From JAMLHH01 sp037189845 (lineage in GTDB: Bacteria > Bacteroidota > Bacteroidia > Chitinophagales > JADIYW01): a DNA stretch of 64,000 bases. The notes under the pieces are model-generated. The model made no database searches. It was not told the DNA's origin and saw nothing but the letters and a program-made list of their open reading frames with translations. Both the position numbers and the translations under genes were made by a program. Every line of letters starts with the position of its first letter. Position 1 is the stretch's first letter. The DNA is taken from contig JBBCIS010000008.1 in assembly GCA_037189845.1 (NCBI GenBank), positions 639,015-703,014 of the forward strand, in the 5' to 3' direction. This document shows, in pieces, positions 63,934-64,000 of this stretch.

Positions 63934-64000
63934 GGCTTACCCCTTTTTGAGCGTTCTGAAACATATTCCGGGCCATGAAAATTATAGGTGGAATAGGGAG
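63930..64000 (-). CDS. Possible end of an upstream gene overlapping the RHS start
   Basis: A frame open from the right edge (YSTYNFHGPEYVSERSKRGK...) stops with a TGA that shares bases with the RHS ATG (ATGA). Only about 23 codons are visible, so it cannot be identified. If real, the RHS gene is translationally coupled to an upstream partner. Confidence 0.3.
   Translation of the reverse strand, partial: PYSTYNFHGPEYVSERSKRGKP

Overview
The window comes from a Bacteroidota chromosome with low to moderate GC, which the sequence suggests is of Chitinophagia, Sphingobacteriia or Saprospiria type; the genus cannot be resolved. The evidence is the TamL/TamB pair, lipoprotein signal peptides, TAnnTTTG-like -7 boxes, the GlmU-like/tpiA/prmA cluster, a CrtI/RetSat-like oxidoreductase, and a very large secreted RHS protein of the Bacteroidota type. 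No rRNA, tRNA, CRISPR array or transposase gene was recognised.

Layout. 1-8.2 kb: outer-membrane assembly genes tamL (cut by the left edge) and tamB on the minus strand, separated by a flavin-binding stress protein, a decayed stretch and a SemiSWEET sugar transporter. 8.2-11.4 kb: an AT-rich accessory island with unrecognised small genes, a SUKH-like gene and a broken 5' copy of the neighbouring threonine aldolase gene. 11.4-24 kb: metabolic and envelope genes, namely threonine aldolase, CoA transferase, a secreted protein with a SecD-like domain, a RetSat-like oxidoreductase, a methyltransferase, tadA, an SDR, an acyltransferase-azurin-membrane protein run, an acyltransferase/hydroxylase divergent pair and a DUF4163/DUF3298 lipoprotein. 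24-32.5 kb: alpha-2-macroglobulin and pbpC, a well-known periplasmic defence and repair pair. 32.7-43.6 kb: tsaE-ald, then a tightly packed run (GlmU-like, tpiA, prmA, a 1486-residue secreted protein of unknown function, an M48 lipoprotein, a spermidine-synthase-like methyltransferase and a START-like protein). 43.7-51.3 kb: nucleoside phosphorylase, an apparently self-regulated Fic protein, an M32 carboxypeptidase, a DUF423 protein, ung and a large-subunit catalase.

51.4-64 kb is the most notable part: a polymorphic toxin locus transcribed leftward. A 2791-residue secreted RHS protein ends in a GH19 (chitinase/endolysin-like) toxin tip and is followed 6 bp later by a predicted lipoprotein, which fits a periplasmic immunity protein. 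Downstream are two orphan small genes of immunity type, then an orphan RHS tip with a glycine-zipper domain next to a membrane protein, which fits a pore-former and its immunity partner. Repeated non-coding modules with near-identical hairpin terminators separate these cassettes. Short direct repeats flank the terminator, and one copy looks like the product of deletion between them. This architecture suggests a store of silent toxin/immunity cassettes that can recombine onto the expressed RHS core.
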